The notes under the pieces: model-generated
What the model was told of the DNA's origin: nothing
The model's database searches: none
Seen by the model: only the letters and a program-made list of their open reading frames with translations
Program-made: the position numbers and the translations under genes
In this document: positions 51,457 through 59,372 of the stretch, piece after piece
Numbering within the stretch: position 1 is the first letter of the stretch
How the letters are laid out: each line of letters begins with the position of its first letter
Origin: Mucilaginibacter sabulilitoris
GTDB taxonomy: Bacteria > Bacteroidota > Bacteroidia > Sphingobacteriales > Sphingobacteriaceae
Length of the DNA: 64,000 nucleotides
Direction: 5' to 3'
NCBI RefSeq assembly: GCF_034262375.1
Contig: NZ_CP139558.1
Coordinates: 5,766,001-5,830,000, forward strand

Positions 51457-51960
51457 ATGAGAATCGACCTCGAAAAAATACTGACGGGTAAGATAACCGA
51501 TTTGCCAACACTCAAAAGTAGGCTGCGAAGCTGGCAAAATGCGGGCGAAAAAGTTGTTTTTACCAATGGGGTTTTTGATTTGCTCCATATTGGCCACATC
51601 ACTTACCTGGCAAAAGCCGCCGAACTTGGCGATAAACTTATTATCGGTTTAAATGCCGATAGCTCGGTTAAGCGTATCAAAGGCGAGAGCCGTCCGGTTA
51701 ATGACCAAAACAGCCGTGCCGCACTGCTGGCTGCCCTGTTTTTTGTTGACGCAATAGTAGTTTTTGAAGAAGATACCCCGCTGAACCTGATCAGTACCTT
51801 ATTGCCGGATATACTGGTAAAAGGCGCTGACTATGCTGTAGAAAATATTGTTGGCGCTAAAGAAGTAATAGCCAACGGCGGCGAGGTTAAAACAATTAAC
51901 TTTGTTGAAGGCTACTCGTCAACCTCCATAATTGAAAGGATCAGGAAGCAAATTACCTGA
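51457..51960 (+). CDS. Heptose-1-phosphate adenylyltransferase (RfaE2 type)
   Basis: 167 residues, the separate nucleotidyltransferase domain that in many bacteria is fused to the kinase. The nucleotide-binding motif is FTNGVFDLLHIGH (the usual TNGCFD has Val for Cys here). It transfers AMP to heptose-1-phosphate, forming ADP-heptose. It starts 12 bases after gmhA. RfaE1 and RfaE2 are encoded separately in this operon, the split form of the bifunctional HldE. Confidence 0.93.
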   Translation: MRIDLEKILTGKITDLPTLKSRLRSWQNAGEKVVFTNGVFDLLHIGHITYLAKAAELGDKLIIGLNADSSVKRIKGESRPVNDQNSRAALLAALFFVDAIVVFEEDTPLNLISTLLPDILVKGADYAVENIVGAKEVIANGGEVKTINFVEGYSSTSIIERIRKQIT

Positions 51961-51971
51961 TAAGGCAAAAG

Positions 51972-52937
51972 ATGAAGATACTGGTGATCCGCTTTAGCTC
52001 CATGGGAGATATTATTTATACTACCCCGGTTGTGCGCTGTCTCAAAAAGCAAATACCCGGTGCCGAAGTGCATTTTTTAACCAAACCGGCCTTCAAATAC
52101 ATTTACGATAATAACCCTTATGTTGATAAACTGCTGCTCCTAAAACCCACACTATCAGCAACTATACAGGAAATTAAAGCAGAAAACTATGATTATATCA
52201 TTGATCTGCATAATAACCTGCGTACCACACTTATTAAACTACGCACAGGTATACATTCATCAACTTATAAAAAGCAAGCTGTAAAAAAATGGCTGAGCCT
52301 CAAGTTTAAATTAAAGCTCATACCCCCTGTTCATCTGGTTGACCGCTACCTTAAAACTGTTAAATTTTTAGGTGTTATAAATGATAACCAGCCAATTGAT
52401 TATTATATAAAAGCAGAGCACCAGTTAAGCGAGTTGCTACCCGCATCCCATCAAAAAGGATACATAGCCTTTGTTATTGGCGCTACACATTTTACCAAAC
52501 GCATGCCTAATGATAAGATCACCAGCATTTGCAGGCAGCTTAACAGGCCGGTTGTACTATTAGGAGGTAATGATGTAAAATCTAATGGAGACATCATTGC
52601 TACCGCTATTGGCCCATCTGTTTATAACGCGTGCGGTATAACATCGCTCGACGAGTCGGTTTTTCTGGTATCACAGGCTAAAAGCATCATCGGTTTTGAT
52701 ACCGGGCTTACCCATATTGCCGAAGCTTTTAACAAACCTATCGTATCTATATGGGGAGGCACAGTGCCCGATTTATTGGGAGTACAGCCTTACATGGTTA
52801 AGGATGTGCTGGTTACCGGCATAGAAATATCATGCCGCCCCTGCTCTAAATTTGGATTGGAGAAATGTCCGCTTGGACATTTTAAATGCATGAACGATAT
52901 AGTCGACGATGATATTGTCAATTTTTCAAACAAATAA
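51972..52937 (+). CDS. Glycosyltransferase family 9 (heptosyltransferase)
   Basis: 321 residues, GT-B fold. The N-terminus KILVIRFSSMGDIIYTTPVVRCLKK and the C-terminal GFDTGLTHIAEAFNKPIVSIWGG are typical of GT9 (WaaC/WaaF/WaaQ). It adds heptose to the lipid A core at the cytoplasmic face using ADP-heptose from the preceding three enzymes. It closes the operon, 11 bases after the nucleotidyltransferase. Four Cys near the C-terminus (CRPCSKFGLEKCPLGHFKC) form a possible zinc-binding cluster, an unusual detail for a GT9. Confidence 0.9.
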   Translation: MKILVIRFSSMGDIIYTTPVVRCLKKQIPGAEVHFLTKPAFKYIYDNNPYVDKLLLLKPTLSATIQEIKAENYDYIIDLHNNLRTTLIKLRTGIHSSTYKKQAVKKWLSLKFKLKLIPPVHLVDRYLKTVKFLGVINDNQPIDYYIKAEHQLSELLPASHQKGYIAFVIGATHFTKRMPNDKITSICRQLNRPVVLLGGNDVKSNGDIIATAIGPSVYNACGITSLDESVFLVSQAKSIIGFDTGLTHIAEAFNKPIVSIWGGTVPDLLGVQPYMVKDVLVTGIEISCRPCSKFGLEKCPLGHFKCMNDIVDDDIVNFSNK

Positions 52938-53297
52938 AGCTTTCCTTACTTGTTTGATTGCTGCAGGCCCACTTATTATGAATTTTTGATGAACATATTT
53001 AATTATCAGTATAATCAATAATGTTTCAATTGGGGTTTCTTTCGGTTACACTTTTTAGTATATCTCGTTTAATTTTAGGCAGACATCAGTTAAGTTCATA
53101 CTGCTAATATTTAACTCTCTCCTCAAAACTCAGCGTCCTCTAATGTGTGCGGTGCATAATAAAAATGCTTAATCATACGACAAAAAACATTATCAATCAG
53201 GTAGTTACATAACCACATTTCGTTAAAACCTGATAAGGTCTTTGCAGATTAATTTATTTGCTTACTTTTGCCGCCTAAATAACCTTATTCACTTTAT
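52938..53297. other. Intergenic region before the beta-barrel gene
   Basis: 360 bases with no supported gene. The right end contains the promoter of the beta-barrel gene (53,241-53,270). A CAGGT/ACCTG pair sits near 53,200-53,232. The remainder is AT-rich with no recognised RNA. Confidence 0.5.
53241..53270 (+). promoter_or_regulatory. Bacteroidota-type promoter of the beta-barrel gene
   Basis: TTTG at 53241-53244 and TACTTTTG at 53263-53270, separated by 18 bases, match TTTG / TAnnTTTG. The start codon lies 27 bases downstream. Confidence 0.75.
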
Positions 53298-53945
53298 ATG
53301 AAAAAACTATTACTTTCCCTGCTTTTGGCGGGTTCTTCGATGGCAGCTTTTGCTCAATTACCAACTTTCGGAATTAAAGGCGGTGCCAACTTTTCAACTT
53401 TACACATTTCGCTTGATGGTACCAATATCAGCGTCAATTCAGGTACATTGACCACTTTTAATGCCGGTGTTTTTGTCGACTTTAAATTTGGCAACGTTTC
53501 TTTACAACCAGCCCTGAACCTTAGCGGCAAAGGCGGAAAGTTTGGCGGCGTTTTTTCTGATACCGAGGATTCCAACATTGAACAAGGCGACGGCAGATTC
53601 AATTTAATTTATTTACAACTACCTGTAAACCTGGTGTATCATGTACCGGTTGTAGTTGGCGATATTTATTTTGGAGCCGGCCCCTATGTTGCAAAAGGTA
53701 TTTCCGGAAAGGTTAAAGGTAACGACAGCGACGGAAATTCGGTAAGCGAGGACATTAAATTTGGTGATGACGGCGATATTAAATCAATGGAATATGGTGC
53801 AAATGCCATAGCCGGCATTAAATTTAAAACCGGTTTGCTTTTCAACGTTAACTATGATTTGGGCTTGTCAAATATAGCACCAAATGCAGATGGCGGTAAA
53901 CTAAAAACCCGCGTTTTTGGAATTTCAGTAGGCTACGCATTTTAA
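53298..53945 (+). CDS. PorT-like outer-membrane beta-barrel protein
   Basis: 215 residues. A signal peptide (MKKLLLSLLLAGSSMAAFAQ) precedes alternating beta strands: FGIKGGANFSTL, SLQPALNLSGKGGKFG, YLQLPVNLVYHVPV, and an aromatic C-terminus, TRVFGISVGYAF, ending in Phe as outer-membrane proteins do. It fits the OmpA-like/PorT family of eight-stranded barrels of Bacteroidota. Function is unknown. It has its own promoter and a terminator. Confidence 0.85.
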   Translation: MKKLLLSLLLAGSSMAAFAQLPTFGIKGGANFSTLHISLDGTNISVNSGTLTTFNAGVFVDFKFGNVSLQPALNLSGKGGKFGGVFSDTEDSNIEQGDGRFNLIYLQLPVNLVYHVPVVVGDIYFGAGPYVAKGISGKVKGNDSDGNSVSEDIKFGDDGDIKSMEYGANAIAGIKFKTGLLFNVNYDLGLSNIAPNADGGKLKTRVFGISVGYAF

Positions 53946-53966
53946 GCTGATTTAAAAAAGAAGTAT

Positions 53967-53993
53967 AAAAAAAGGAGCTTTGCTCCTTTTTTT
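53967..53993. terminator. Terminator of the beta-barrel gene
   Basis: A 12-bp perfect stem (AAAAAAAGGAGC with GCTCCTTTTTTT) around three bases lies 21 bases after the stop codon. Confidence 0.9.
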
Positions 53994-54086
53994 ATTTGTG
54001 CTCATAGGTAATACCTAACCAAACTTATTCCCGTTGTAATATTATCAGGTTATTTATTTATCTTACTGCAACCTAATACTTTCCAC

Positions 54087-54563
54087 ATGAAAAGACTAAT
54101 ACTGATCAGGCACGCTAAAGCAACACACGAAAGTGGTTATGCTGATTTTGACCGACCGCTGAAGCAATCTGGCATGCAGGATGCTCTTTTCATGGCCAAT
54201 ATTTTAAAGGAGCGAGCCCTCATCCCTGAAATTGTTATAACCAGTCCGGCGTTGCGTACCTTGACCACCGCACAGATATTTGCAGAACACCTGCACCTGC
54301 CACCATCAGATACTGACGAAAAAATATACGAAGCCAACGAACGTACACTGATAAATATCATTAATAACCTGCCAAACGAATATGATTTTATTGCCTTAGT
54401 TGGGCATAATCCGGGTATCAGCCAAATATTGTATTACTTAACCGGCCAAATGCGCGATGTTCCCACCTGCGCGGTTGCATTAATCAGCTTTGATAACGAC
54501 GATTGGCGCTCTATCAGCAACGAAGATGGCCATTTAGCATTCTACGATTCGCCCAAGGGGTAA
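54087..54563 (+). CDS. sixA: SixA-like histidine phosphatase
   Basis: 158 residues. The phosphatase signature LILIRHAKATH places the catalytic His at position 9; the second His is in LVGHNPG. The N-terminal part is typical of the SixA group, which removes phosphate from phosphohistidine on Hpt-type proteins. Its target may include an Hpt protein such as that at 43,319-43,696, though this is a guess. A single gene, converging with dprA. Confidence 0.85.
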   Translation: MKRLILIRHAKATHESGYADFDRPLKQSGMQDALFMANILKERALIPEIVITSPALRTLTTAQIFAEHLHLPPSDTDEKIYEANERTLINIINNLPNEYDFIALVGHNPGISQILYYLTGQMRDVPTCAVALISFDNDDWRSISNEDGHLAFYDSPKG

Positions 54564-54574
54564 TTTTAGAGACA

Positions 54575-54690
54575 GTTTTGAGTATTGAATGATAAGTTTT
54601 GAGTTTCACCTCTATCAAAGTATTGTGAGCTATTATTTATCAACACTCCTTAAACTCAGTACTTAAAACGCACCACTCAAAACACTCAAC
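54575..54690. repeat. Imperfect inverted repeat between sixA and dprA
   Basis: GTTTTGAG at 54575-54582 pairs with CTCAAAAC at 54676-54683, with partly matching surroundings. It shares its words with the hairpin at 29,057-29,098 and also lies between convergent genes. Confidence 0.5.
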
Positions 54691-55777
54691 TCACCTTATA
54701 GGTTTTCCCCGGTAAGGAACGGATATATCCCTGCATTTCCATATTCAGCAGGTTCATGGCCAGCGCGCTCATCGGCATATTGGCCTTTATAGTTAAATCA
54801 TCAATGGCTACAGGCAGGCTAAATTGTTCAATGGGTTTTGCGTCTCCTGTTTTCTCCCATCCTAGGCTAAAAGCGAGATCGGCCACACAGGTAAGCAATG
54901 CCGCTTTGTTGTGGCGGATCAAGAAATTACATCCCTCAGAACAATCATCACCCAGTCTGCCAGGGAACGCGAATACATCTTTATTATAGGAATTGGCAAT
55001 CTCCGCAGTTATTAAAGCGCCGCCTTTTATGCCCGCCTCCACCACAACGGCAGCGTCGGCAATACCGGCAACAATACGGTTCCGCTGCGGAAAGTTCTCC
55101 CTGTCGGGCACTGTACCTGATGGATATTCGCTTAGCAGACCGCCATTTTCGAGCATCTTATCGGCCGTTACACGGTTCTGACTTGGATAAAGCCTATCAA
55201 GCCCGTGACCCAGCACCCCCACCGTAGGCATATTAAGCCTCAGGCATTCTTTATGAGCAGCAACATCAATCCCCAAGGCTAAACCGCTTACAATTAACAC
55301 ATTATACTGTTGCAGCTCTTCAATAAGCGCTCTGCACAGTTGTTTACCATAGTCGGTAGCGTTACGTGCACCAACGATACTGATTACGTGCGGCGGATTT
55401 AGATCCATATTACCTTTCGTGTACAACAACACAGGCGAATCGTTGCAGGTTTTTAACCTTTTTGGATACCTGCTATCGGTATAAAATATAGGCTCTATTT
55501 CTTGTTTTTCGATAAATACCAGTTCTTTTTCGGCCTTTTTCAGGGCATCGTCAAAGTCTCACTGCGAGGCCCTTTTGTCGCCTATGCCCCGTATCCTGCT
55601 CATTTTAGCAGGCGATGTTCTGAAGATTTCTTCCTCGCTACCCAAATAAGCTATGAGCGATTTAGCCGTAACCGGGCCCAAGGTTTTTATAAATGTTAAC
55701 GCTATTTGATGGATTAATGAATGTTTTAGCTGTGCAGGTATAGATTTCGGCTGTATACAATAATTATGTACGGGCAT
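54686..55777 (-). pseudogene. dprA: DNA-processing protein DprA, interrupted by an in-frame TGA
   Basis: The frame from ATG 55777 has the DprA N-terminal helix-hairpin-helix region (LIHQIALTFIKTLGPVTAKSL, IRGIGDKRASQ) and then a TGA at 55561-55559. In the very same frame the protein continues as DFDDALKKAEKELVFIEKQ..., then the Rossmann core: ISIVGARNATDYGK, LIVSGLALGIDVAAH, SEYPSGTVPDRENFPQRNRIVAG, and a C-terminal winged domain ending at 54686. No frameshift is needed, only one stop codon, so a point mutation is likely. DprA loads RecA on incoming DNA in natural transformation. If the stop is real, only the C-terminal ORF (from ATG 55432) could be made as a separate protein. Confidence 0.85.
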
Positions 55778-55820
55778 CTGTAAAAATATAAAAAAACCTA
55801 AAAAAGTTAGCATTAATAAA

Positions 55821-55892
55821 AAACTATAAAAATAGTTTGCAAACTATAAAAATAGTTGCTACCTTTATTTAAGCCAACTACAAAAATAGTTT
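55821..55892 (+). promoter_or_regulatory. Promoter with three BlaI-type operators
   Basis: Three near-identical palindromes of the AACTAT-AAAA-ATAGTT type are found at 55821-55838, 55841-55857 and 55876-55892; the third has TAC in place of TAT. A TTTG at 55836-55839 and TACCTTTA at 55860-55867 with 20 bases between them form a possible promoter overlapping the operators. The last operator ends 3 bases before the blaI-like start codon. BlaI/MecI repressors bind such TACA/TGTA-like palindromes, so this is probably autoregulation. Confidence 0.8.
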
Positions 55893-55895
55893 ACT

Positions 55896-56273
55896 ATGAA
55901 TATTAAAGAATTAACCAAAGCCGAAGAACAGATAATGCAGATACTCTGGCAGTTGAAAGAGGCCATTGTAAAAGATGTTGTTGAACAAATGCCCGATCCA
56001 AAACCCGCCTATAACACTGTATCAACGGTGATAAGGGTATTGGAAAGTAAAGGGTTTATTGACCATAAAGCTTACGGTAACTCGCACGTTTATTTTCCGC
56101 TTATAAGCGATGACCAGTACAAAAAGTTCACGTTTGATAAGATGATGAAAAACTATTTCAGCAATTCCTACCAAAGCCTGGTATCGTTTATTGTTGACGA
56201 AAAGAAACTCGGCATAAAGGAACTGGACGAATTGACATCCTTAATTGATCAACTTAAAAACAAAAAACCATGA
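55896..56273 (+). CDS. BlaI/MecI/CopY family transcriptional repressor
   Basis: 125 residues. An N-terminal winged helix (ELTKAEEQIMQILWQLKEAIVKDVVEQMP... YNTVSTVIRVLESKGFIDHK) is followed by a C-terminal dimerisation helix region. It binds palindromic operators and is released by cleavage. Its stop overlaps the start of the M56 peptidase gene (ATGA), so the sensor and repressor are made together. The target promoter is likely the triple operator upstream. Confidence 0.94.
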   Translation: MNIKELTKAEEQIMQILWQLKEAIVKDVVEQMPDPKPAYNTVSTVIRVLESKGFIDHKAYGNSHVYFPLISDDQYKKFTFDKMMKNYFSNSYQSLVSFIVDEKKLGIKELDELTSLIDQLKNKKP

Positions 56274-57946
56274 ACTGGCTCCATTATCTGCTCGAAGCAA
56301 ATTTGTACCTCGTGGTATTTTACGCCGGGTATCAGTTGTTTTTAAAGAACGAAACCTATTATACCCTAAACAGGGTGTACCTGCTGCTTAGTTGTATATT
56401 ATCTTTTGCATTACCACTGATGCAAATAGGCATACTAAAAGCTGCTGAACAAGGTACTGGCGTTACGGCATATGTGATATCAACCGGTTTAAAACCTACG
56501 ACAAATCAGGCTAATGACTTTAATCTGAGCATACAGAATATGTTTTTTTACGCCTACTTACTGGGGGTTGCAGTGCTGGCTGTCATATTGCTTTTAAAAT
56601 TGTTTAAGCTAACACGCATGACCCGGACTGTCCATGAAACGATAGAGGACAAGTACAAAATTATACCTGTGGAAGATTCCAACACAGCATTTTCCTTTTT
56701 TAATTACCTGTTTATCGGTTCAAAAACTGCCGGAAGCGACATTATTATAAGGCATGAACTGGTACACATCAGGCAAAAACATACGCTTGATGTACTATTC
56801 CTGGAGTTGATTAAGATCATAAACTGGTTCAATCCCTTTGTTTACCTGCTGCAAAACAGCATTAAAACCGTGCACGAATACATTGCCGATGAGCAAACCG
56901 CAGCCTATGATTCGGATGCCCTCGCCTACTCATCCTTTTTGGTGAATAACGCGTATGGACTCAATGCCTCATCTGTAACCCATTCATTTTTCAATTATAA
57001 CTTGTTAAAAAAGAGGATCATTATGTTAAACCAAAAACGTTCGGGGAATTTAGCCAGGCTAAAATACCTCGTAGCTGTGCCCATTTGTGCGGTGGCCCTT
57101 TGCGCCTCCACACTGGGTTTCAGTAAAACCTATGCGCTTATAGATCTGGCGCCACAAAAAATTTCGGACACCACAAAAGTTTGGTCAAGGAGCATCGACA
57201 ATAAGAACGGTGTTAAGCTTGATGAAATAGGATCCGTAGTTAATAATAAGACAGATTTTGAAGTAACAATAACCGAGAAACAAGGCAGCAAAAAAATCTA
57301 TCGCAAAAGTACAGCCTCTGCCGAAGACAAAAAACTGCTTCTGGATAAATACGGGTATGTGTTTCCGGATAAAATGGCTGTTCCAAAACCTCCTGAAAAA
57401 ATAGCTAACATGCCGCCACCGCCGCCACCCGCAAACCCAGCCAAAGCGAACAAACCGCCAAAGATTAAAAAAAGCATAAAGGTAATTGATGTAGAACTTG
57501 TACCCCCCCCAGCCGCACCTGAAAAGCCAGCTGAACCTGTTAAAGAACCCGCTGAACAAAAAGCGCCGCCGCCGCCCCCCGAACCACCGTTTAAAGATAT
57601 GGGCAAGTTTATTGGAAAAACCGCCAGGTATCCATCAGAGGCCAAAAGAAACAATGCCGAGGGTGCTGTTATTATTAAGTATAACCTTAATAATAACAAG
57701 CAGATCAATAACGTGCAAATGGTAAAAGGAATTGGTTATGGATGCGGCGATGATATTGTGAAAGCGCTCCCTTCATTTAAGGTGGTAGACAATGTTAAAC
57801 CGGGAAATTATACATTAAAAGTAAATTATATTATTGCTACCGATAGTACAAACCCCGGGCTGCTTAAACCATCCCCAAAAGCTGTCACTGATATAACCAG
57901 CGCAGATTTAGAAGTTGTAATAGTTGGATATGCAAATGGCAAATAA
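56270..57946 (+). CDS. BlaR1-like M56 membrane metallopeptidase with TonB C-terminal domain
   Basis: 558 residues. Several membrane helices in the first 110 residues precede the zinc site HELVH at 162-166 and FLELIKIINWFNPFVY. A long Pro-rich linker with PPPPPP runs (about residues 370-440) follows, and then a TonB-type C-terminal domain (FIGKTARYPSEAKRNNAEG...). M56 proteins cleave a BlaI-like repressor upon signal. Bacteroidota versions carry this TonB-like end instead of a penicillin-sensing domain, so the signal is unknown. It is the second gene of the pair, overlapping the first by 4 bases. Confidence 0.9.
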   Translation: MNWLHYLLEANLYLVVFYAGYQLFLKNETYYTLNRVYLLLSCILSFALPLMQIGILKAAEQGTGVTAYVISTGLKPTTNQANDFNLSIQNMFFYAYLLGVAVLAVILLLKLFKLTRMTRTVHETIEDKYKIIPVEDSNTAFSFFNYLFIGSKTAGSDIIIRHELVHIRQKHTLDVLFLELIKIINWFNPFVYLLQNSIKTVHEYIADEQTAAYDSDALAYSSFLVNNAYGLNASSVTHSFFNYNLLKKRIIMLNQKRSGNLARLKYLVAVPICAVALCASTLGFSKTYALIDLAPQKISDTTKVWSRSIDNKNGVKLDEIGSVVNNKTDFEVTITEKQGSKKIYRKSTASAEDKKLLLDKYGYVFPDKMAVPKPPEKIANMPPPPPPANPAKANKPPKIKKSIKVIDVELVPPPAAPEKPAEPVKEPAEQKAPPPPPEPPFKDMGKFIGKTARYPSEAKRNNAEGAVIIKYNLNNNKQINNVQMVKGIGYGCGDDIVKALPSFKVVDNVKPGNYTLKVNYIIATDSTNPGLLKPSPKAVTDITSADLEVVIVGYANGK

Positions 57947-58040
57947 CTAATTATAACCAAAATAGTTACCTATGCTGAACGGCTAAAACCGCTTCGGCAT
58001 TTTTCCATGTAATGCCCTCTCCTCTTTTTTAAATAAAAAA

Positions 58041-58133
58041 TGTCATCCTGAACTTGTTTCAGGATCTCTCAGGGCATTCACCCTGCATAGTTTACAACCT
58101 GAATGTGGGATGCCGAAACAAGTTCGGCATGAC
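58041..58133. repeat. REP-like inverted repeat
   Basis: GTCATCCTGAACTTGTTTC near 58042 and its imperfect complement GAAACAAGTTCGGCATGAC near 58115 flank about 55 bases. It resembles the dispersed GTCAT...ATGAC repeats of this group. It lies between the M56 gene and rsmG, which converge. Confidence 0.75.
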
Positions 58134-58150
58134 GCCAGGGTAAAACCCTT

Positions 58151-58777
58151 TTATCCTTTCACGTATATCACCTGCTTGGTTTCAAAAAACTCCTCGGTAA
58201 AATAGTCTTTGAGGTAATACTGCTGTACTTTTAAACCCGACTCTTTGATCTCCAGCTCCAGATCGCCACCTTTGAGGTATAAGATGCCGTTTGCCAGTGC
58301 ATTTTTTGATTCCTTTTTGAACTTGCCGCGCACCCAGGGATAAAAATCTTTAAGTTGTGTAACCGCGCGCGATACTACAAAATCAAATTTTTCATCTATT
58401 TGCTCGGCACGTTCATGTGTTGCTTTTACATTGGTAAGTCCTAATGCCTTGGCTACTTCCTGTACTACTTTTATTTTTTTGCCTATAGAATCAACCAAAT
58501 GAAACTCAGTTTGAGGGAATAAAATAGCCAGCGGAATACCCGGAAAACCACCGCCGGTACCCACATCAAGCACATTTTCGCCGGGCAAAAACGGCATTAC
58601 TTTGGCTATGCCCATTGAATGGAGTACATGGCGTTCATACAGCAGATCAATATCCTTGCGCGATATTACATTGATCTGGCTGTTCCATAAATCATATAAT
58701 TGGGGCAATTGCTCAATTTGAGCATGTTGCTTTGTAGTTAAAAGTGGAAAGTATTTGTATATAATATCAGATGTCAT
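58151..58777 (-). CDS. rsmG: 16S rRNA m7G527 methyltransferase RsmG
   Basis: 208 residues from ATG 58777, chosen because it gives the expected MTSDIIYKYFPLLTTKQ start; a longer frame runs into the sigma-factor gene. The SAM-binding site is NVLDVGTGGGFPGIPLAI, followed by DSIGKKIKVVQEV and VVSRAVTQLKDFYPW. It methylates G527 in the 16S rRNA decoding region. Its start overlaps the sigma-factor gene by 11 bases, so the two are co-translated. Confidence 0.95.
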   Translation of the reverse strand: MTSDIIYKYFPLLTTKQHAQIEQLPQLYDLWNSQINVISRKDIDLLYERHVLHSMGIAKVMPFLPGENVLDVGTGGGFPGIPLAILFPQTEFHLVDSIGKKIKVVQEVAKALGLTNVKATHERAEQIDEKFDFVVSRAVTQLKDFYPWVRGKFKKESKNALANGILYLKGGDLELEIKESGLKVQQYYLKDYFTEEFFETKQVIYVKG

Positions 58778-59372
58778 CCCTGTTAAAACGGTTAATGATG
58801 TTGCCCAGCAAATACCTGGCTCTAAATAATTGCGCCTTAACCGTACCCAAGGGCAAATCAAGTTGCTGGGCTATTTCTTCGTATGATAATTCGTCAAAAT
58901 AGCGCAGTGTAATCAGGTTACGATAACGGTGAGGCAAGCTTTCAATCAGCAATCTCAGTTCCTGTGTTTGCTGTTTTTTAATAGATGATTCCTCGGGATT
59001 TAAAACATCGGCTTTTATTTGCAGGGGCTTGTCGTCACCTTCATCATCTGTCATACCATGTATTGACATGGTATTGAGCTTTTTTTTGCGGATAAAATCT
59101 ATACAATTATTAGTAGCCACCCTAAACAGCCAGGTACTAAAAGCAAAATCGGGCTGGTATTTATCTAATTTTTCAAACGCCTTGGCAAAGGTTTCAACAG
59201 TAAGGTCCATAGCATCTTCCTTATTGTTAACCATTTTTAAAACCATAAAATAAATCGAATCCTTGTACCGGTGCATTAAATCGGCATACGCTTTTTGATC
59301 GCCCTCCCGGGCCCTTAGCACAAGGTAAAAATCGTTCTTCGCGTTATCGGTAAAATTGGCATTTATTTCCAT
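58767..59372 (-). CDS. ECF-type sigma-70 RNA polymerase sigma factor
   Basis: 201 residues. Region 2 shows LMHRYKDSIYFMVLKMVNNKEDAMDLTVETFAKAF and a core-binding/-10 recognition helix (FSTWLFRVATNNCIDFIRKK). Region 4 shows LPHRYRNLITLRYFDELSYEEIAQQLDLPLGTVKAQLFRARYLL, a helix-turn-helix for -35 recognition. It directs RNA polymerase to a specific regulon. No anti-sigma gene is beside it, which suggests a different control, possibly by the neighbouring glycosyltransferase cluster or by transcription alone. It overlaps both neighbours (10 and 11 bases). Confidence 0.93.
   Translation of the reverse strand: MEINANFTDNAKNDFYLVLRAREGDQKAYADLMHRYKDSIYFMVLKMVNNKEDAMDLTVETFAKAFEKLDKYQPDFAFSTWLFRVATNNCIDFIRKKKLNTMSIHGMTDDEGDDKPLQIKADVLNPEESSIKKQQTQELRLLIESLPHRYRNLITLRYFDELSYEEIAQQLDLPLGTVKAQLFRARYLLGNIINRFNRDDI

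Noticed and set aside
55559..55561. Selenocysteine or programmed readthrough at the dprA TGA
   Set aside because: No SECIS-like hairpin was seen, DprA is not a selenoprotein family, and a simple nonsense mutation explains the data.
58151..58861. Longer rsmG frame starting at 58861
   Set aside because: The additional part lies inside the sigma-factor gene and is not RsmG-like; MTSDIIYKYFP at 58777 is the standard start.
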